Source of the DNA: Ottelia alismoides
Taxonomy: Eukaryota > Streptophyta > Magnoliopsida > Alismatales > Hydrocharitaceae
Assembly (NCBI GenBank): GCA_037367405.1
Contig: JAZKJV010005774.1
Location: 620,001 to 684,000, forward strand
Direction of reading: 5' to 3'
DNA: 64,000 nt
This document shows, in pieces, positions 23,841 through 34,871 of this stretch. The first letter of the stretch is position 1. Every line of letters starts with the position of its first letter. A model generated the notes under the pieces. It was not told the DNA's origin. It searched no databases and saw only the letters and a list, made by a program, of their open reading frames with translations. A program made the translations under genes and the position numbers.

Positions 23841-25195
23841 GGTTTTTAAGATCTATTTTATTTGCATGTGGACATAAGTACACTTAAAATGACAGTAACC
23901 TAAATTTCATCTTCTCTTTTTTAAGAAGATATATACAAACTACCAAAAGAACCAATCATGAACCATTTTATAGTAATTCGAGATTACAAAAAGATAACAA
24001 ATTTGTTGTACCCAATATAAGAAGCCACCACCTTTATTAGAGAAAATTAAATTTCAAATTCTTATCAAGTAAAAGGGTTCAAGAAAACAAATAATTATAT
24101 AATCGGTCCGAGTAACCAGTACTAATTCGGATACCAAATATATAACTGGTCATTACATGTCATCATACCATCAGTGTCATTTGGTTTATCTTATTTAGCT
24201 CCCTTATTTCCCTAGACATGGATATCTCTGCAAAACTAACAGAAAAAGTGGTTAATTTATTTGCATGTGAACATAAGAACATTCAAAACGACAGTTCATC
24301 TTCTCTTTCCTGAGAAGATATATATAAACTACCAAAAGAACTAATCATGGACCATTTTCTAATCATTCTGGGTTATAAAAAGATAATAAATTTATTGTAC
24401 TATATATTAGGGAGCCACCATCTTTATTAGAGAAAATTGAATTTCAAACAGTTAGCAAGTGAAATGGTTCAAGAAAATAAATAAATAGATTCGGTCAAAG
24501 TAAGTTGTACCAATTCTAATGCCAAATATAATAGTTAGCTCCCTTATTTCCTCGACCTGGATACGTCAGCAAAACTAACATGCAAAGTGGTTGTTTCACC
24601 CTCCTTTCTAACCCATAGATGTTCTGTAATTCAAAGAACAACCGATCATGATTCGTTTACATATCTACATATTTAAGATATCTATCAAATGATGAAGGAT
24701 ATTGTGGCATTGGTTTTTAAAATGACATTGGTTTTTAAGATCTATTTTATTTGCATGTGGACATAAGTACACTTAAAATGGCAGTAACCTAAATTTCATC
24801 TTCTCTTTCTTAAGAAGATATATACAAACTACCAAAATAACCAATCATGAACTATTTCTAGTCATTCGAGATTACAAAAAGACAACAAATTTGTTGTACC
24901 GAATATAAGAAGCCACCGCCTTTATTAGAGAAAATTAAATTTCAAATTCTTATCAAGTAAAAGGGTTCAAGAAAACAAATAATTATATAATCGGTCAGAG
25001 TAACCAGTACTAATTCGTATGTCAAATATATAACTGGTCATTACATACCATCAGTGCCATTTGGGTTATCTTGTTTAGCTCCCTTATTTCCCTAGACATG
25101 GATATGTCTGCAAAACTAACAGGCAAAGTGGTCAATTTATTTGCATGTGGACATAAGAACATTCTAAACGACAGTTCATCTGCTCTTTCCTAAGA

Positions 25196-25257
<62 letters not shown>

Positions 25258-25635
25258 CCAAAAGAACTAATCATGGACCATTTTCTAGTCATTCTGGGTT
25301 ATAAAAAGATAACAAATTTATTGTACATAATATTAGAAGCCACCATCTTTATTAGAGAAAATTGAATTTCAAATAGTTAGCAAGTGAAATGGTTCAATAA
25401 AATAAATAAATAGATAATCGGTCAAAGTAAGTTGTACCAATTCTGATGCCAAATATAATAGTTAGCTCCCTTATTTCCTCGTCCTGGATATGTCGGCAAG
25501 ACTAACATGAAAAGTGGTTGTTTCACCCTCCTTTCTAACCCATAGATGTTCTATAATTCAAAGAATAATCAATCATGATTCGTTTACATATCTACATATT
25601 TAAGATATCTATCAAACGATGAAGGATATTGTGGC
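23841..25635. repeat. 889-bp tandem duplication inside R copy 1
   Basis: GGTTTTTAAGATCTATTTTA starts at 23841 and again at 24730. The same order of words (GGACATAAGTACACTTAAAATG, AATATAAGAAGCCACC, CCCTTATTTCC, GAAGGATATTGTGGC) follows both times. Each unit is itself a dimer of two related half-units of about 420-480 bp. The second unit is longer because of a (TA)n expansion. Confidence 0.8.
25198..25254. repeat. (AT)n microsatellite
   Basis: Pure AT/TA dinucleotide run of about 28 repeats, where the first tandem unit has only GATATATATAAAC. Confidence 0.97.
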
Positions 25636-25921
25636 GCCAAGAAGTTGTTGCATGGTTGTTCGCTTGGCTTGAGCTATTAATTCAGTAAGAATATCTATCC
25701 CAATATCAGATACATTCCTCATGTGATTCATCACACAAGGCCAACTGGTCCTTCCTCGTGGTTCTTTCTATCTTGAGCTTCCTTTCTGTTACAGGTTTAG
25801 TCAATTTCCTTAATCTACGAAAACAATATCTTTCTTATTAGATTATGTAGGTGTTACCTTCAACTATTTGAAATGTTCGTGAAAGAATGGAGTAGAGATG
25901 AACATAATAGTTATTTATGGC

Positions 25922-26486
25922 ATGGGCTCCCTGCTGAGGGGGAGTGTCAAAAGGTTTGCAGGCTACACAAGGTTATTTATGGCCTTAAGCGGAGTCCAAG
26001 AGCATGGTTCCAGAAGCTCTCGGATCTGATAGAGCAACATGGGTTTGTGTGATCGACCGTCGATCACTCTCTGTTTGTATGCAGGACTCAGAGAGGTACA
26101 CTTGCCAATCTTGTCTATGTTGATGATATTAATGTTATAGGGGATGGCGGGCATGACATTTAGGTTGCCATGAATTTCCTAAGATAGCAGTTTGTGACCA
26201 AGGACCTCGGTAGTTTATGCTACTTCCTTGGACTGGAGTTTGCCAAGAACCAATGAGGTCTTGTGATAACCTAGAGGAAGTACGTTGCAGATCTTCTTTC
26301 TAAGACAACCATGGCATATTGCAGACCTGTCACTACTCCTATGGACTCGAGCACGAAGCTCTTGATGATGACATTAAGGAGGTCGATAAGAGGAGGTACA
26401 AGGAGCTTGTTGTCAAGCTCTTGTATGTGACCATTATCAGGCTGGATATATCCTTTGTCGTAAGCAAAATGAGTCAAGTTATCGAA
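25922..26486 (+). pseudogene. Copia-3 reverse transcriptase (5'-truncated)
   Basis: Copia RT fragment starting inside the domain: APCxAEGECQKVCRLHK-like text, then YGLKRSPRAWFQKLSDLIE, an intact LVYVDDINVIG at about 26107-26140, YFLGLEFAKN and DLLSKTTM. The sequence ends at VVSKMSQVIE. Stops and a frameshift (ELVVKLLYV follows in another frame) show decay. It has no 5' half and no 5' LTR. The missing continuation is found at 32493, beyond the LINE and copia-2. Confidence 0.8.
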
Positions 26487-27860
26487 TCTTGAGGTGCAGG
26501 GGGAGGCAATGAATTTAGGCTTCTCAATAGCAGGGTTGCCAATTACATACTTGGGGCTCTAGCTGGTGGATGGAAAGTCGAAGAATGAAGCCTAGAGGAT
26601 CTTGTTGGATAGGTTGGAGGGAAGGAGGCAGGACGAAAAAAGTTGGTTCTATCAAGAGGTGGGAAGATGGTGCTCCTTAAGCGTGTTCTTTCGACCATAG
26701 CTATTTTCTTTTGCTCTATAGGAGACTTCCTGCGAGGGTTCGCACGAGGATTGAGAGTCTCACGAGGAAGTTCTTTTGGTCAGACAGAAGGCAGACCATA
26801 CGAGTCATACATTTGGTGGGATGGACCAAGATGACAAGTTCAAAGAAGAAGGACGGGCTGGGAATTTTACAGATGGCAGAGATGAACAAGGCTTTCATGG
26901 CGAAATGGCGGTGCATATATGGGGAAATTCTGAGGATTTATTATGCAGACTAATAAGGAAGATTTACAGGGTTTCATGTCTTTGGTGGTTGCTCCCATTC
27001 GCCTGCCTTCGTCCTTATGAAAGGATATCACTGAGATTTTACCTGATTTAGCAGTAAAGTTGTGGTTGGTTCTAGGGGATGGGGCCACATTTCGCTTCTT
27101 GTTGGATGATTGGACGGGTGGGGGAATTTTGAGCGAGCAATACCCATAGTTATACCAGTTGGAGAGCAACCGGTGGGCGACAGTGCGACAAGTTTGGGAA
27201 CACGGTTCTTGGTACCCTGTCTTCTCCTCCGTCCTGTTTGATCAGAGGGTGGATGATTACTTGTTTCCCTAGGCAGATTTGGCACATGTTGAGGGTTCGA
27301 CAAATGGCAAGGATCACTTCACATGGGGTGATGGGAGATTCTCGGTCAAAAAGGCTTATCACTTTCTGGTGGAGGATAGGAAGGAGGTTGAGGAAGAGGT
27401 GGCAGTTAATACCAGGATGATATGGAGGAGCAATGTGCCTAATCGAACAAAGATTTTCCTATGTCTTCTGCAACAAGATAAGATTCTCACGCAGGTTCAT
27501 TGGGGGCAGTTGTTGGTAATGGAGGCTGGTGTGTGTGCTAGATGTGGTATGACAGCTGAGGATGCAGATCATCTACTCTTTTCTTTCCCTTCGTCTGCTC
27601 AGGTGTGGGATATGGCCATCATCTCATGGTTAGGGGGTCTGGATTGTGTTAGCTTTTGGAGGAACTTAAGAATGGTTTGCTGATACGGGCACGACAGCGT
27701 ACGTCCCTTTACTCTTTTGTGGGTGATTTGGTGTGCAAGAAATGGCGTCATTTTGGGGAGCCAATCATGTTATACAAAGAAGTAATAGAACATAGCTGAG
27801 CTCTGTGTGCATCTTGGCAGATGTAATACCATGTATTATTTTAAAGTTTCTTTTTCAATA
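26487..27860 (+). pseudogene. LINE (L1-type) ORF2 C-terminal fragment
   Basis: Plus-strand pieces in several frames give GLPITYLGL, then a segment related to the LINE RT C-terminus (LYRRLPARVRTRIESLTRKF, GLGILQMAEMNKAFMAKW). The zinc-binding RVT domain lies at 27279-27683: FTWGDGRFSVKKAYHFL, IWRSNVPNRTKIFLCLLQQD, CARCGMTAEDADHLLF. The two Cys and the downstream His of that domain are visible. ORF2 would encode endonuclease and reverse transcriptase for target-primed insertion; the endonuclease and RT catalytic core are missing, as expected for 5' truncation. The end is AT-rich (TTTTAAAGTTTCTTTTTCAATATA) without a long poly-A. Confidence 0.85.
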
Positions 27861-27894
27861 TACTTGGTGATGGGTCCCAAGTTCTGGGACACCA

Positions 27895-29309
27895 CCCTTC
27901 TGAATCATATCTCGTATAAAGTGATAATCAACCTCAATGTGCTTATTCCGTTCATGAAATGCTGGATTATTGGCAATAAATATACCGGCTTGATTGTCAC
28001 ATTCCAGAACCATAGGAAGTGGGACTTCTATATATAGATCTGTAAGAACAGTTTGCTTCTTGCTTCTCCATGAGACAAGAGAGTTTCCAACATATACAAC
28101 AAATCCAGTGGTGGACTTCCTATCCTTGGGGCATCCTGCGTAATTTGCATCTGCACACGTTGAAATAGCAATCTCCTTATCTTTCTTGAACAACAGACCG
28201 GCACCTGGAGATGATTTAAGGTACCTGAGTATCATATGTATAGCATTCATGTGTACCTGACGTGGTTGCTCCATGAACTGGCTCACCCAACTAACAACAA
28301 AAGAAATATCGGGTCTGGTAATGGTAACATAAAGAAGTTCTCCCACCAGTTCTATGTATCTTCTCCTATACACCTCATCAGTGTCATCATCATATAATTT
28401 CATGCTCGGATCCATAGGTGTAGTGGCCGGTCGGCATCCAAGCATTCCTGTTTCGCTCAGCAGGTCAGTGACATATTTCCTCTGGGTCATTACAAGTCCA
28501 TGAGGATTTCTGGCGAACTCCAGTCCCAGAAAATATCTAAGGACTCCAAGATCCTTGGTGACAAATTCGCGGCCCAGCATTTCTTTCGCCCTCTGAATTC
28601 CTTATCCATCATCACCTATAATCAGGATATCATCTACATACACCATAATTGCAATAATATCTCTAGATGTTTTCTGTACAAACAGGGAATGATCTGCATT
28701 GGAACGTTCGTACCCCTGTCTTTCAAACAAGTCTGAGAGCTTTAGGAACCAAGCTCTGGGGCTCTGCTTAAGGCCATAGATGGCCTTATGAAGTCTACAT
28801 ACCTTGGAATACTCCCCCTTAACAGCAAAACCAGGTGGTTGTTGCATGTAGAATTCTTCCTGCAAGTCACCATATAAAAAAGCATTCTTAACATCTATTT
28901 GGAATAATGGTCAATCACGAATAACTGCAACAGAAAGAAGGATCCGTAAGGTGGAATGGCGAGCAACCAGCGAGAATGTATCAAGATAATCCACTCCATA
29001 TGTCTGTGTAAACCCACGAGCAACCAGGCGTGCCTTGTATCTGTCAATGCTACCATCTGCATTCTGCTTAACCGTGAAGACCCACTTATAGCTCACTGTA
29101 GACACACCGGTAGGTGCAGGGACAAGGCTCCAGGTACCTCTTGATTGAAGAGCAACCATCGCTTCTTCCATAGCTAAACGCTGTCTACTGTCCTTCAATG
29201 CATCTTGGTAATTCTGTGGAATATCCACAGCAGATAGTGCGATGGCAAAGCTCCTGAATTCACCAGATAAACGATCAAAAGAAACCGTGGATGCTAGAGG
29301 ATATGACAC
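27895..29309 (-). pseudogene. Copia-2 reverse transcriptase and RNase H
   Basis: [42 protein letters not shown], and an intact IMVYVDDILIIGDDG (about 28610-28655). A stop/frameshift separates this from GREFVTKDLGVLRYFLGLEF. The RNase H part has ADANYAGCPKDRKSTTGF, but between SWRSKKQTV and LTDLYIEVPLPM about 27 residues found in copia-1 are missing, including the segment around the catalytic Glu (ESEYRAL). RNase H is therefore damaged by an internal deletion as well as by the loss of its C-terminus. Confidence 0.85.
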
Positions 29310-31048
29310 GCAGCTACGCTTCTGTTTCTAAAGTGCAATAGGTAGATCCAAATCACTTGCATCCTCATATGTCCTCTGTAACACAGCCTGCTCAGGTCAT
29401 TAGATCCATCATTATTGATCATATTCTCAGAACATACCTCAGGAGAGCTAGATGATGAGCGGTGACCATGAGCAGAAGCAGGCCGACGGGTATAGTGGAG
29501 TGGCAATGGGGGAACAGGAAGTGTAACAAGAGGTGTAGGTGATGTAGGTAGTGGTGGAGGTGGTGATGGTGGTGGCATGTATATGGCTTCATCAGTGTCT
29601 GAGGATACCAACTGATCACCTGTAGGAGAGAAGTACATAACAGACTCAAAAAAGGTGACATCAACACTAACAAAGTATTTCCCGCGCAACGGATCATAGC
29701 ACCTGTACCCTTTTTTGTGTCCTGGAGTACCCGACGAAAACACACTTGACAGCCCTAGGAGAGAGCTTGTCAATATCTGGAGACAACTGTGGACAAAGGC
29801 AACCGAGCCAAACACACGTGGGGTAAGTGAGAATAATTCTTTTTCAGGGAAAACTAGGGAGAAAGGAATCTTCTCACCTAAGACAGACGACGGCATGCGA
29901 TTAATGAGATAACATGCCGTTAGGACAGCATCACCCCAGAAAGAATGAGGAGCATAACTCTGTATGAGAAGCATCCTAGTGACATCAAGTAAATGACGAT
30001 GTTTCCTTTCTGCAACTCTATTTTGTTGGGAAGTATAGGCACATGATGTTTGGTGGACAATCCCTTGTGTTTAAAAGTAATTTGAGAGAGTATGATGACA
30101 AAATTCCAAGGCATTATCACTTCTCACAATCTTTACAGATGCAGAAAAGACATTACGAACTTCATTTATGAAATTTATGATAATATTCCCAGCTTCGGGT
30201 TTATTCTTTAACAAAAAGACCCAGGATACACGAGAAAAATCATCCACAATGACCATATAAAACCAGTGTCCCTGATGATCAAGAACATGACTAGGACCCC
30301 AGATATCAACGTGAAACAAGTCAAACTTGGAGCTACTACTCCGACTCTGATGACTGGGAAAGGTAGACCGATGATGCTTTCCCAACTGACAAGCCTCACA
30401 TTGGATGGACGTGTGAGGGAAACCTGAGGTAAAACACGACATAATTTCTGAAGCGGTAGATGGCCAAAGCGCAAGTTCCACATGAATGGAGAGACAGATC
30501 CAGCAGAATGAGAGGAGATTCCGGCATATGGGGTCCGACTGAGACGATATAGGCCACCCTGCTCATAGCCATGCCCAATCACGTGCCCGTAAGGATGTCC
30601 TGAAAAATGAGATAAGACGGATCAAAAATTGCTCAACAATGTAAATCCTTTGTAATTTGGCTAATGGACAACAAATTCATAGAGAAATCAGGTGCATGCA
30701 GCACATTCTTGAGGTGCATAGATGTTGTCAGGCTAATCTCCCCAGATCAGTAATCGGGGAGTACGTCCCATTAGTAATAATCACAGTACGGCCTGGAGGA
30801 ACCTGTCGGTAGGCTGTAAGTAGACCTTGGTCACCACACAGATGATGTGTGGCACCAGAGTCCATAATCCACTCTAAAGTATCAGATCCACTGTTGCTAG
30901 TGAATGCATAAGTACTACCTGAGGTACTGGTGGATGCAGAAGCAGCAATGTTAGAATGACTCTCAGAGGTAGGCGTTGATGCAACAGGACCGGATGGAGG
31001 AATAATACCCCTTAGACGAGCTACAAGATGATCAAATCGTTGATCCAA
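29294..31048 (-). pseudogene. Copia-2 protease and integrase
   Basis: The protease has an intact active site in EWIMDSGATHHLCGD (about 30865), unlike copia-1. It is followed by a frameshift near 30730, the GAG-pre-integrase region (FGHLPLQK, CEACQLGKHHRSTF at about 30390), the integrase core (FHVDIWGPSHV, IVRSDNALEFCHH) and INRMPSSVLGEKIPFSLVFPE. It ends in a Pro-rich linker and the lead-in to RT. Frame changes near 30075, 29974 and 29294 break the polyprotein. Confidence 0.83.
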
Positions 31049-31099
31049 AGAGGAAGCAAAAGGAGGTTCAATCTGTTCAACTACTCGTGCAGAAGCAGG

Positions 31100-31887
31100 A
31101 AATCCATGTTTGGAATAGCATGTGTCCTCGGTATGTCCAGAACGGTGGCAAAAGGTACATGATGGCCTAACACGACCCCCTCTGCCTCGAGGTCCACGAT
31201 CACGAAACTGATGATGGCCCCCACGACCTCAAGATGTTGTCATAGCTGAGGCGGTCTGATTAGCAGTAGATGAAGGAACAGTATTAAGACTCAGTCTGTG
31301 AAAGGCTTCCTCTATCGGAGGAATAGTGGAATCTGCCACGATCTGGGAACGTGCTGCCTCGTGCTCTAGATCAAGGGCTGCCAGGAATACACCAACCATA
31401 GTGGCATTCCGGTAGGTCTTCTGTTGCTCAGGAGTGGCTGTGAGAGGCATGAAGCTGTAAAGCTTCTCAAACATTCCACGTAAAGATGTGTATAATGAGT
31501 GTAGAGGCTGGCCATTCTGCTTGATTGTAAAGATGCCATGCTGGAGTTGCAAAATCTTCATCTCATTCTTTTCCCTATGAAAAGGTAGTAGCCAGAATAT
31601 CCCATATTGCTTTTACAATGGGATGATGGAGAATATCATTTGCAATCTCAATTGCTAATGTTCTAAAGCCAAACCCTGGCATATACATCATCTGCCTCCC
31701 ATGAGGCGTTGACCCCAATCTTCTCAGCAGACTCTTCCTCAGTAAGAATGTGCTTCTTACCGGTCAACTTCATCATACGCATGAACTGCATTGCCCACAG
31801 TTCGTAATTTGACCCATCCATCTTCACAATAGGTGTAGGACCTCTGAAAGCGCCTGTAGATGGGATATCTGCCTTGCTTTCTGACAT
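31100..31887 (-). pseudogene. Copia-2 Gag
   Basis: Starts at the ATG at 31887 (N-terminus with IVKMDGSNYELWAMQFMRMM). It continues through TKKILQ-like text and HSLYTSLRGMFEKLYSFMPL to a zinc knuckle with CHRSGHTEDTCYSKHG (about 31165-31110). Breaks occur near 31663 and 31561. It aligns over its length with the intact copia-1 Gag. Confidence 0.83.
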
Positions 31888-32331
31888 GATGATAATCGAA
31901 GACTAGGGTTGTAGACCGAAGATATGATTGTCTACACTGACATTAATGGGTTCGGTTGCATGTGTAGACTCAAGCAACCAAACCCATTAACGTGGAGACA
32001 CGGGCGAAAGTCTCCTCGATGAAGAAGGTACCCTAGGGTTATGTGGGACTACGCGCAAGAATTAAGAGGGTGGCGTGTCACGGCATACGGAGGGCCGAGA
32101 TGCGTACGGGGAGGCGCGCGGAGGGCCGAGGGGCGCCGGTGGAGCGGACGGCGCGGAGGAGCGCACGATGCGGAGGGACGCCGGAGGAGCGAACGACGTG
32201 GAGTAGCGCGCAGGACCGAGGGCCTGGGGTGGCGACGTGAGCGCGGGGCTGAGGGCCTAGGGGCGGCATGCGGAGGGCTTGGAGGTGTGGGCTAGGGTTA
32301 GGATTTGGTTCGAGAACTCCGGTCTAGGACT
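31888..32331 (-). other. Copia-2 leader
   Basis: A GC-rich stretch (32040-32300) between PBS and gag. It is open on both strands but resembles no protein I recognise and is best read as untranslated leader. Confidence 0.6.
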
Positions 32332-32492
32332 GTCGCCCTGATATCATGTTAGGAAAAATAAGAGACGTGTTTATTCCATACGCCCTAGGCTCTCTTATAT
32401 AGGTGAGTAGCCTATGGGTAAATTACATCAAGAGTCCAGAAGATTATAGAAAAATATGAAACAGTACAAATAACATAACATATATCTCTACA
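32332..32492 (-). repeat. Copia-2 5' LTR with adjacent PBS
   Basis: LTR 32347-32492 (146 bp): minus strand starts TGTAGAGATATATG and ends TTTTTCCTAACA. It has the family core CCTATATAAGAGAGCCTAGGGC. The PBS at 32332-32346 reads TGATATCAGGGCGAC on the minus strand, a decayed tRNA-iMet site. Confidence 0.82.
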
Positions 32493-32764
32493 ATGACTAT
32501 TGAGGTGCCTCTTCCCATGCACCTCCAATACGACAACCAGGTTACTATGTTCATTGCAAACAACCCTACCTTCCATGAGAGGACCAAGCACATAGAGATG
32601 GATTGTCACTATACTCGTGACATGATACAGAAGGGACTCATTGCAACTACTCACATCAGCTCTGGAGATCAGACAGTAGATGTACTTATTAAGGCCTTGG
32701 CCAAAGAGCCTTATCGGAGATGCTACTCCAAGCTGAGCCTGATTGATATCTACACTTCATCTTG
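32493..32764 (+). pseudogene. Copia-3 RNase H C-terminus
   Basis: Open frame with IEVPLPMHLQYDNQVTMF, HERTKHIEMDCHYTRDM and a stop after DIYTSS, followed by the purine tract CTTGAGGGGGAG. It continues the plus-strand copia-3 that breaks off at 26486. About 320 bases of RNase H are missing between the two parts when compared with copia-1. Confidence 0.8.
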
Positions 32765-32772
32765 AGGGGGAG

Positions 32773-32914
32773 TGATGAGATATTAGTTATCTTTCATATT
32801 GTTTATGTGTTTTCTATATAAGTTAGGTTGAATTTGCCCAACAGGTTTCTCTTCTATATAAGAGAACCTTAGGGCCCCTCAATAATGCAATTCATTCTTT
32901 CCTCTTCATAATCA
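32773..32914 (+). repeat. Copia-3 3' LTR
   Basis: 142 bp, TGATGAGATATTAG start, ends near CATAATCA. It contains TTCTATATAAGAGAACC. It aligns along its length with the copia-4 LTR (60248-60392), so these two belong to the same family. To the right, 32915-33057 is R-like AT-rich sequence without a gene. Confidence 0.78.
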
Positions 32915-33066
32915 AAGTATCACCTATTTTCTTTTTTCTATATAAGTTAGGTAGCATTTAACCTCCATACATTTAAATGATCTAGATAAGCTAGAAGATG
33001 CAACTATTTCACCTCAAGAGCTATTATATTCCATTATAGCTATAGATGGTTATATCATTACATTAA

Positions 33067-34347
33067 GGGATAATTACACCCATAACCCTGAGTAATTTCG
33101 CAATGACATTCATAACCCTACATAATCATGAATTACATGAGAAACCTCGGATAGTCACTCCGTCTTACATTCATAACCATCCGTTAGTTTACTATGTTAA
33201 CTCAACTATATGAGTGAGTTAATCTAACCAAAATATGATTTAACGGCTAGGATTAGCAGAAATAAAAAAAACAAAAGGAAAAAAATAAATGGCATGGGAT
33301 GGCAGGAGGGTGACGGAGGCCTGCGTGTGGGGGCTATGGGGGGGGGTTCTCCGACCGGATGGGGCAGGGAATCGGAGCTGGGTGGGGTGGGGGGGGGTCT
33401 TTGCAGGAGGGTGGCAGAGGCCCGGCCTGCAGAGGCAATAGCAATCCCCGGGTGGGGGGCTATCGATCGGGGCTGCTTCGACCGGACGGGGGGAGCAGGG
33501 GATCGGCAGGGCTGCTTCGACCGGACGGGGGGAGCAGGGGATCGGCAGGAGGGTGGGGGAGGCCTACAGGTGGGGCTATAGGGGGCTTCGACCGGATAAG
33601 GGGCAGCCGGGCAGGGAATCGGAGCTCGGGGGGGGGGGGGGGGGGGGGGGGTCTTTGCAGGGCACTGGCGGGGACGTTGGAGAGGGTGGCAGAGGCCTGG
33701 GGGAGCTTCTAGCAGACATGGGGAAGGGGATCGGAGCTCGGGGGAGGGGAGGGGATCGGAGATCGGGGCGGGGGGGCTTTGCAGGGCCGGGGTTGGTTGC
33801 TTCTAGCGGAGAGGGGGAAGGGGATTGGAGCTGGGGGTACTTGCAGGGCAGTGGCGGGGTCTTTGCAGGAGAGTGGCTGGTGGGTTGGGGGCTTCAAAGG
33901 GGCGGAGGCGTAGTCGCGGTCCTGGGGGGGGGGGGGGGCTTCCAGCATTGCGGGACGGGGGCAAGGGATCGGGGGGAGGCTTCGCAAAGCTCGAGGGAGG
34001 GGGGCGGAGTTCATGGGTGCAGGCGCCAGGGGGCTGCAGCTTCGACCGAAAGGGCGAGGTTGGGTGGTTGCAGTCGACGGGGTCACCGACAGTGCAGGGA
34101 AGGAGGAGGTAGTGCTCGGCCTGGGGGAGAGAGGAGAATAATGTTTTGCAAATAAAATTCAACATCAGGGCAGATTGGTCCTTTTAACAGAAACCGTCAT
34201 ATTTAACGGGTATATCAAACGGAACATGACACAGGGGTATATCATGTAAGAGTTAAGCATTACTCGGGGTTTCTCATGTAATTCGCGATTATGCAGGGTT
34301 ATGAATGTTATTGCGAAATTACTCAAGATTATGGGTGTAATTATCCC
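33067..34347. mobile_element. Mutator-like element (Pack-MULE-like), 1281 bp
   Basis: Termini GGGATAATTACACCC and GGGTGTAATTATCCC belong to terminal inverted repeats of about 80 bp with about six mismatches. A perfect 9-bp direct repeat TTACATTAA flanks the element (33058-33066 and 34348-34356), as expected for Mutator-type transposition. There is no transposase. The interior (about 33290-34140) is extremely G-rich on the plus strand with internal repeats (GGATCGGCAGG, CTTCGACCGGA, TTTGCAGG). It could be a captured GC-rich host fragment that later expanded; open frames on both strands there are low complexity. Confidence 0.9.
33628..33651 (+). repeat. Run of 24 G
   Basis: Uninterrupted G tract within the Mutator-like element. 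A second run of 15 G lies at about 33924-33938. Both can form G-quadruplexes, and their exact lengths may be uncertain in the assembly. Confidence 0.85.
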
Positions 34348-34356
34348 TTACATTAA

Positions 34357-34871
34357 TATCCGCATAATCCTTCATCCTTTCATAGTAACGTTAAAATAAT
34401 ACATTTTTCATGTTAATTAAGTATTTAAAGGTGAAGATTTATGTCTAGTTATACATATAGCATAAAAATGGTCTGTGGTCTAGTGGTAGTACAATGTACC
34501 CACTTAATGGTCTAGTGGTAGTACAGTGTGTCTACCACACAAAAGACCAGGGTTCAAATCCCACTCTTGCAGGGGTTACGTTAGGTAGTCGACGGCCAAC
34601 GTAAAAAATAGTCGAATCTTTCAACATGGATTTGAGCAAGAATCCATGTAGCCGACCATACTTATAGTGGGAGAAGGCTTAGCACATTTATTTATACATA
34701 TAGCATAAAAAAATGTTGGAGGAGGCGTGCAACATTATAATTATATGTCTAATTATATTAAGTATCATAATTAAGTATTTAAAGGTGAAGATTTATGTCT
34801 TGGGCGTGCTTATTGTATGTCATATGAAGGAGGAGGCGTGCATACACTATGCATCCTCTTTTTTCTCATGT
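34357..34871. repeat. R fragment interrupted by a SINE
   Basis: CATGTTAATTAAGTATTTAA followed by GGTGAAGATTTATGTC matches R sequence at about 23040 and 58590. The phrase recurs at about 34768-34800. No gene is seen. It ends where the 5'-truncated copia-5 begins. Confidence 0.6.
34469..34691 (+). mobile_element. tRNA-derived SINE, 223 bp
   Basis: The head has a polymerase III A-box-like TGGTCTAGTGGTAGTAC and a B-box-like GGGTTCAAATCCC (about 34549-34561). The 3' part has AGAATCCATGTAGCCGACC and AAGGCTTAGCAC. The element is flanked by a perfect 20-bp direct repeat at 34449-34468 and 34692-34711, as made by LINE-driven target-primed insertion. The A-box segment is present twice (about 34480 and 34513), a small internal duplication. 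It is not a tRNA gene: there is no cloverleaf end and the element extends 130 bp past the B box. Confidence 0.88.

Larger units (their letters stand above)
22641..25921. repeat. AT-rich family R, copy 1, with minus-strand pseudo-exons
   Basis: No open gene. The sequence is related to 34357-34870, 48993-49742, 52203-52990, 57642-58500 and 58501-60247. Together these copies look like the intron-rich remains of one duplicated locus. Minus-strand exon-like islands preceded by intron-like acceptors occur at about 24625-24580 and 25560-25500 (HLWVRKEGE type) and 25805-25630 (copy of the RKLEIERS-type segment, frameshifted). The parts between them are AT-rich. The right end is the truncation point of copia-3. 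Confidence 0.6.
27895..32492 (-). mobile_element. Copia-2: Ty1/copia element lacking its 3' end
   Basis: Minus-strand element with a 5' LTR at 32347-32492, PBS, GC-rich leader, gag, protease, integrase, RT and RNase H. The sequence stops at MIQKG in RNase H (about 27895), so the last 40-50 codons, purine tract and 3' LTR are missing. It lies between the two halves of copia-3. The protein sequences are close to copia-1, so both belong to the same or sister families. Confidence 0.88.

Noticed and set aside
32041..32295. Arg/Gly-rich frame near the copia-2 5' end
   Set aside because: Lies in the leader between PBS and gag on the opposite strand; composition artefact.
33294..34155. Gly/Arg-rich proteins encoded by the G-rich interior of the Mutator-like element
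   Set aside because: Low complexity, open on both strands, built from G runs and short repeats; no recognisable domain.
34469..34561. tRNA gene suggested by A-box and B-box
   Set aside because: The boxes form the head of a SINE bounded by a 20-bp target duplication, and no complete cloverleaf can be drawn.
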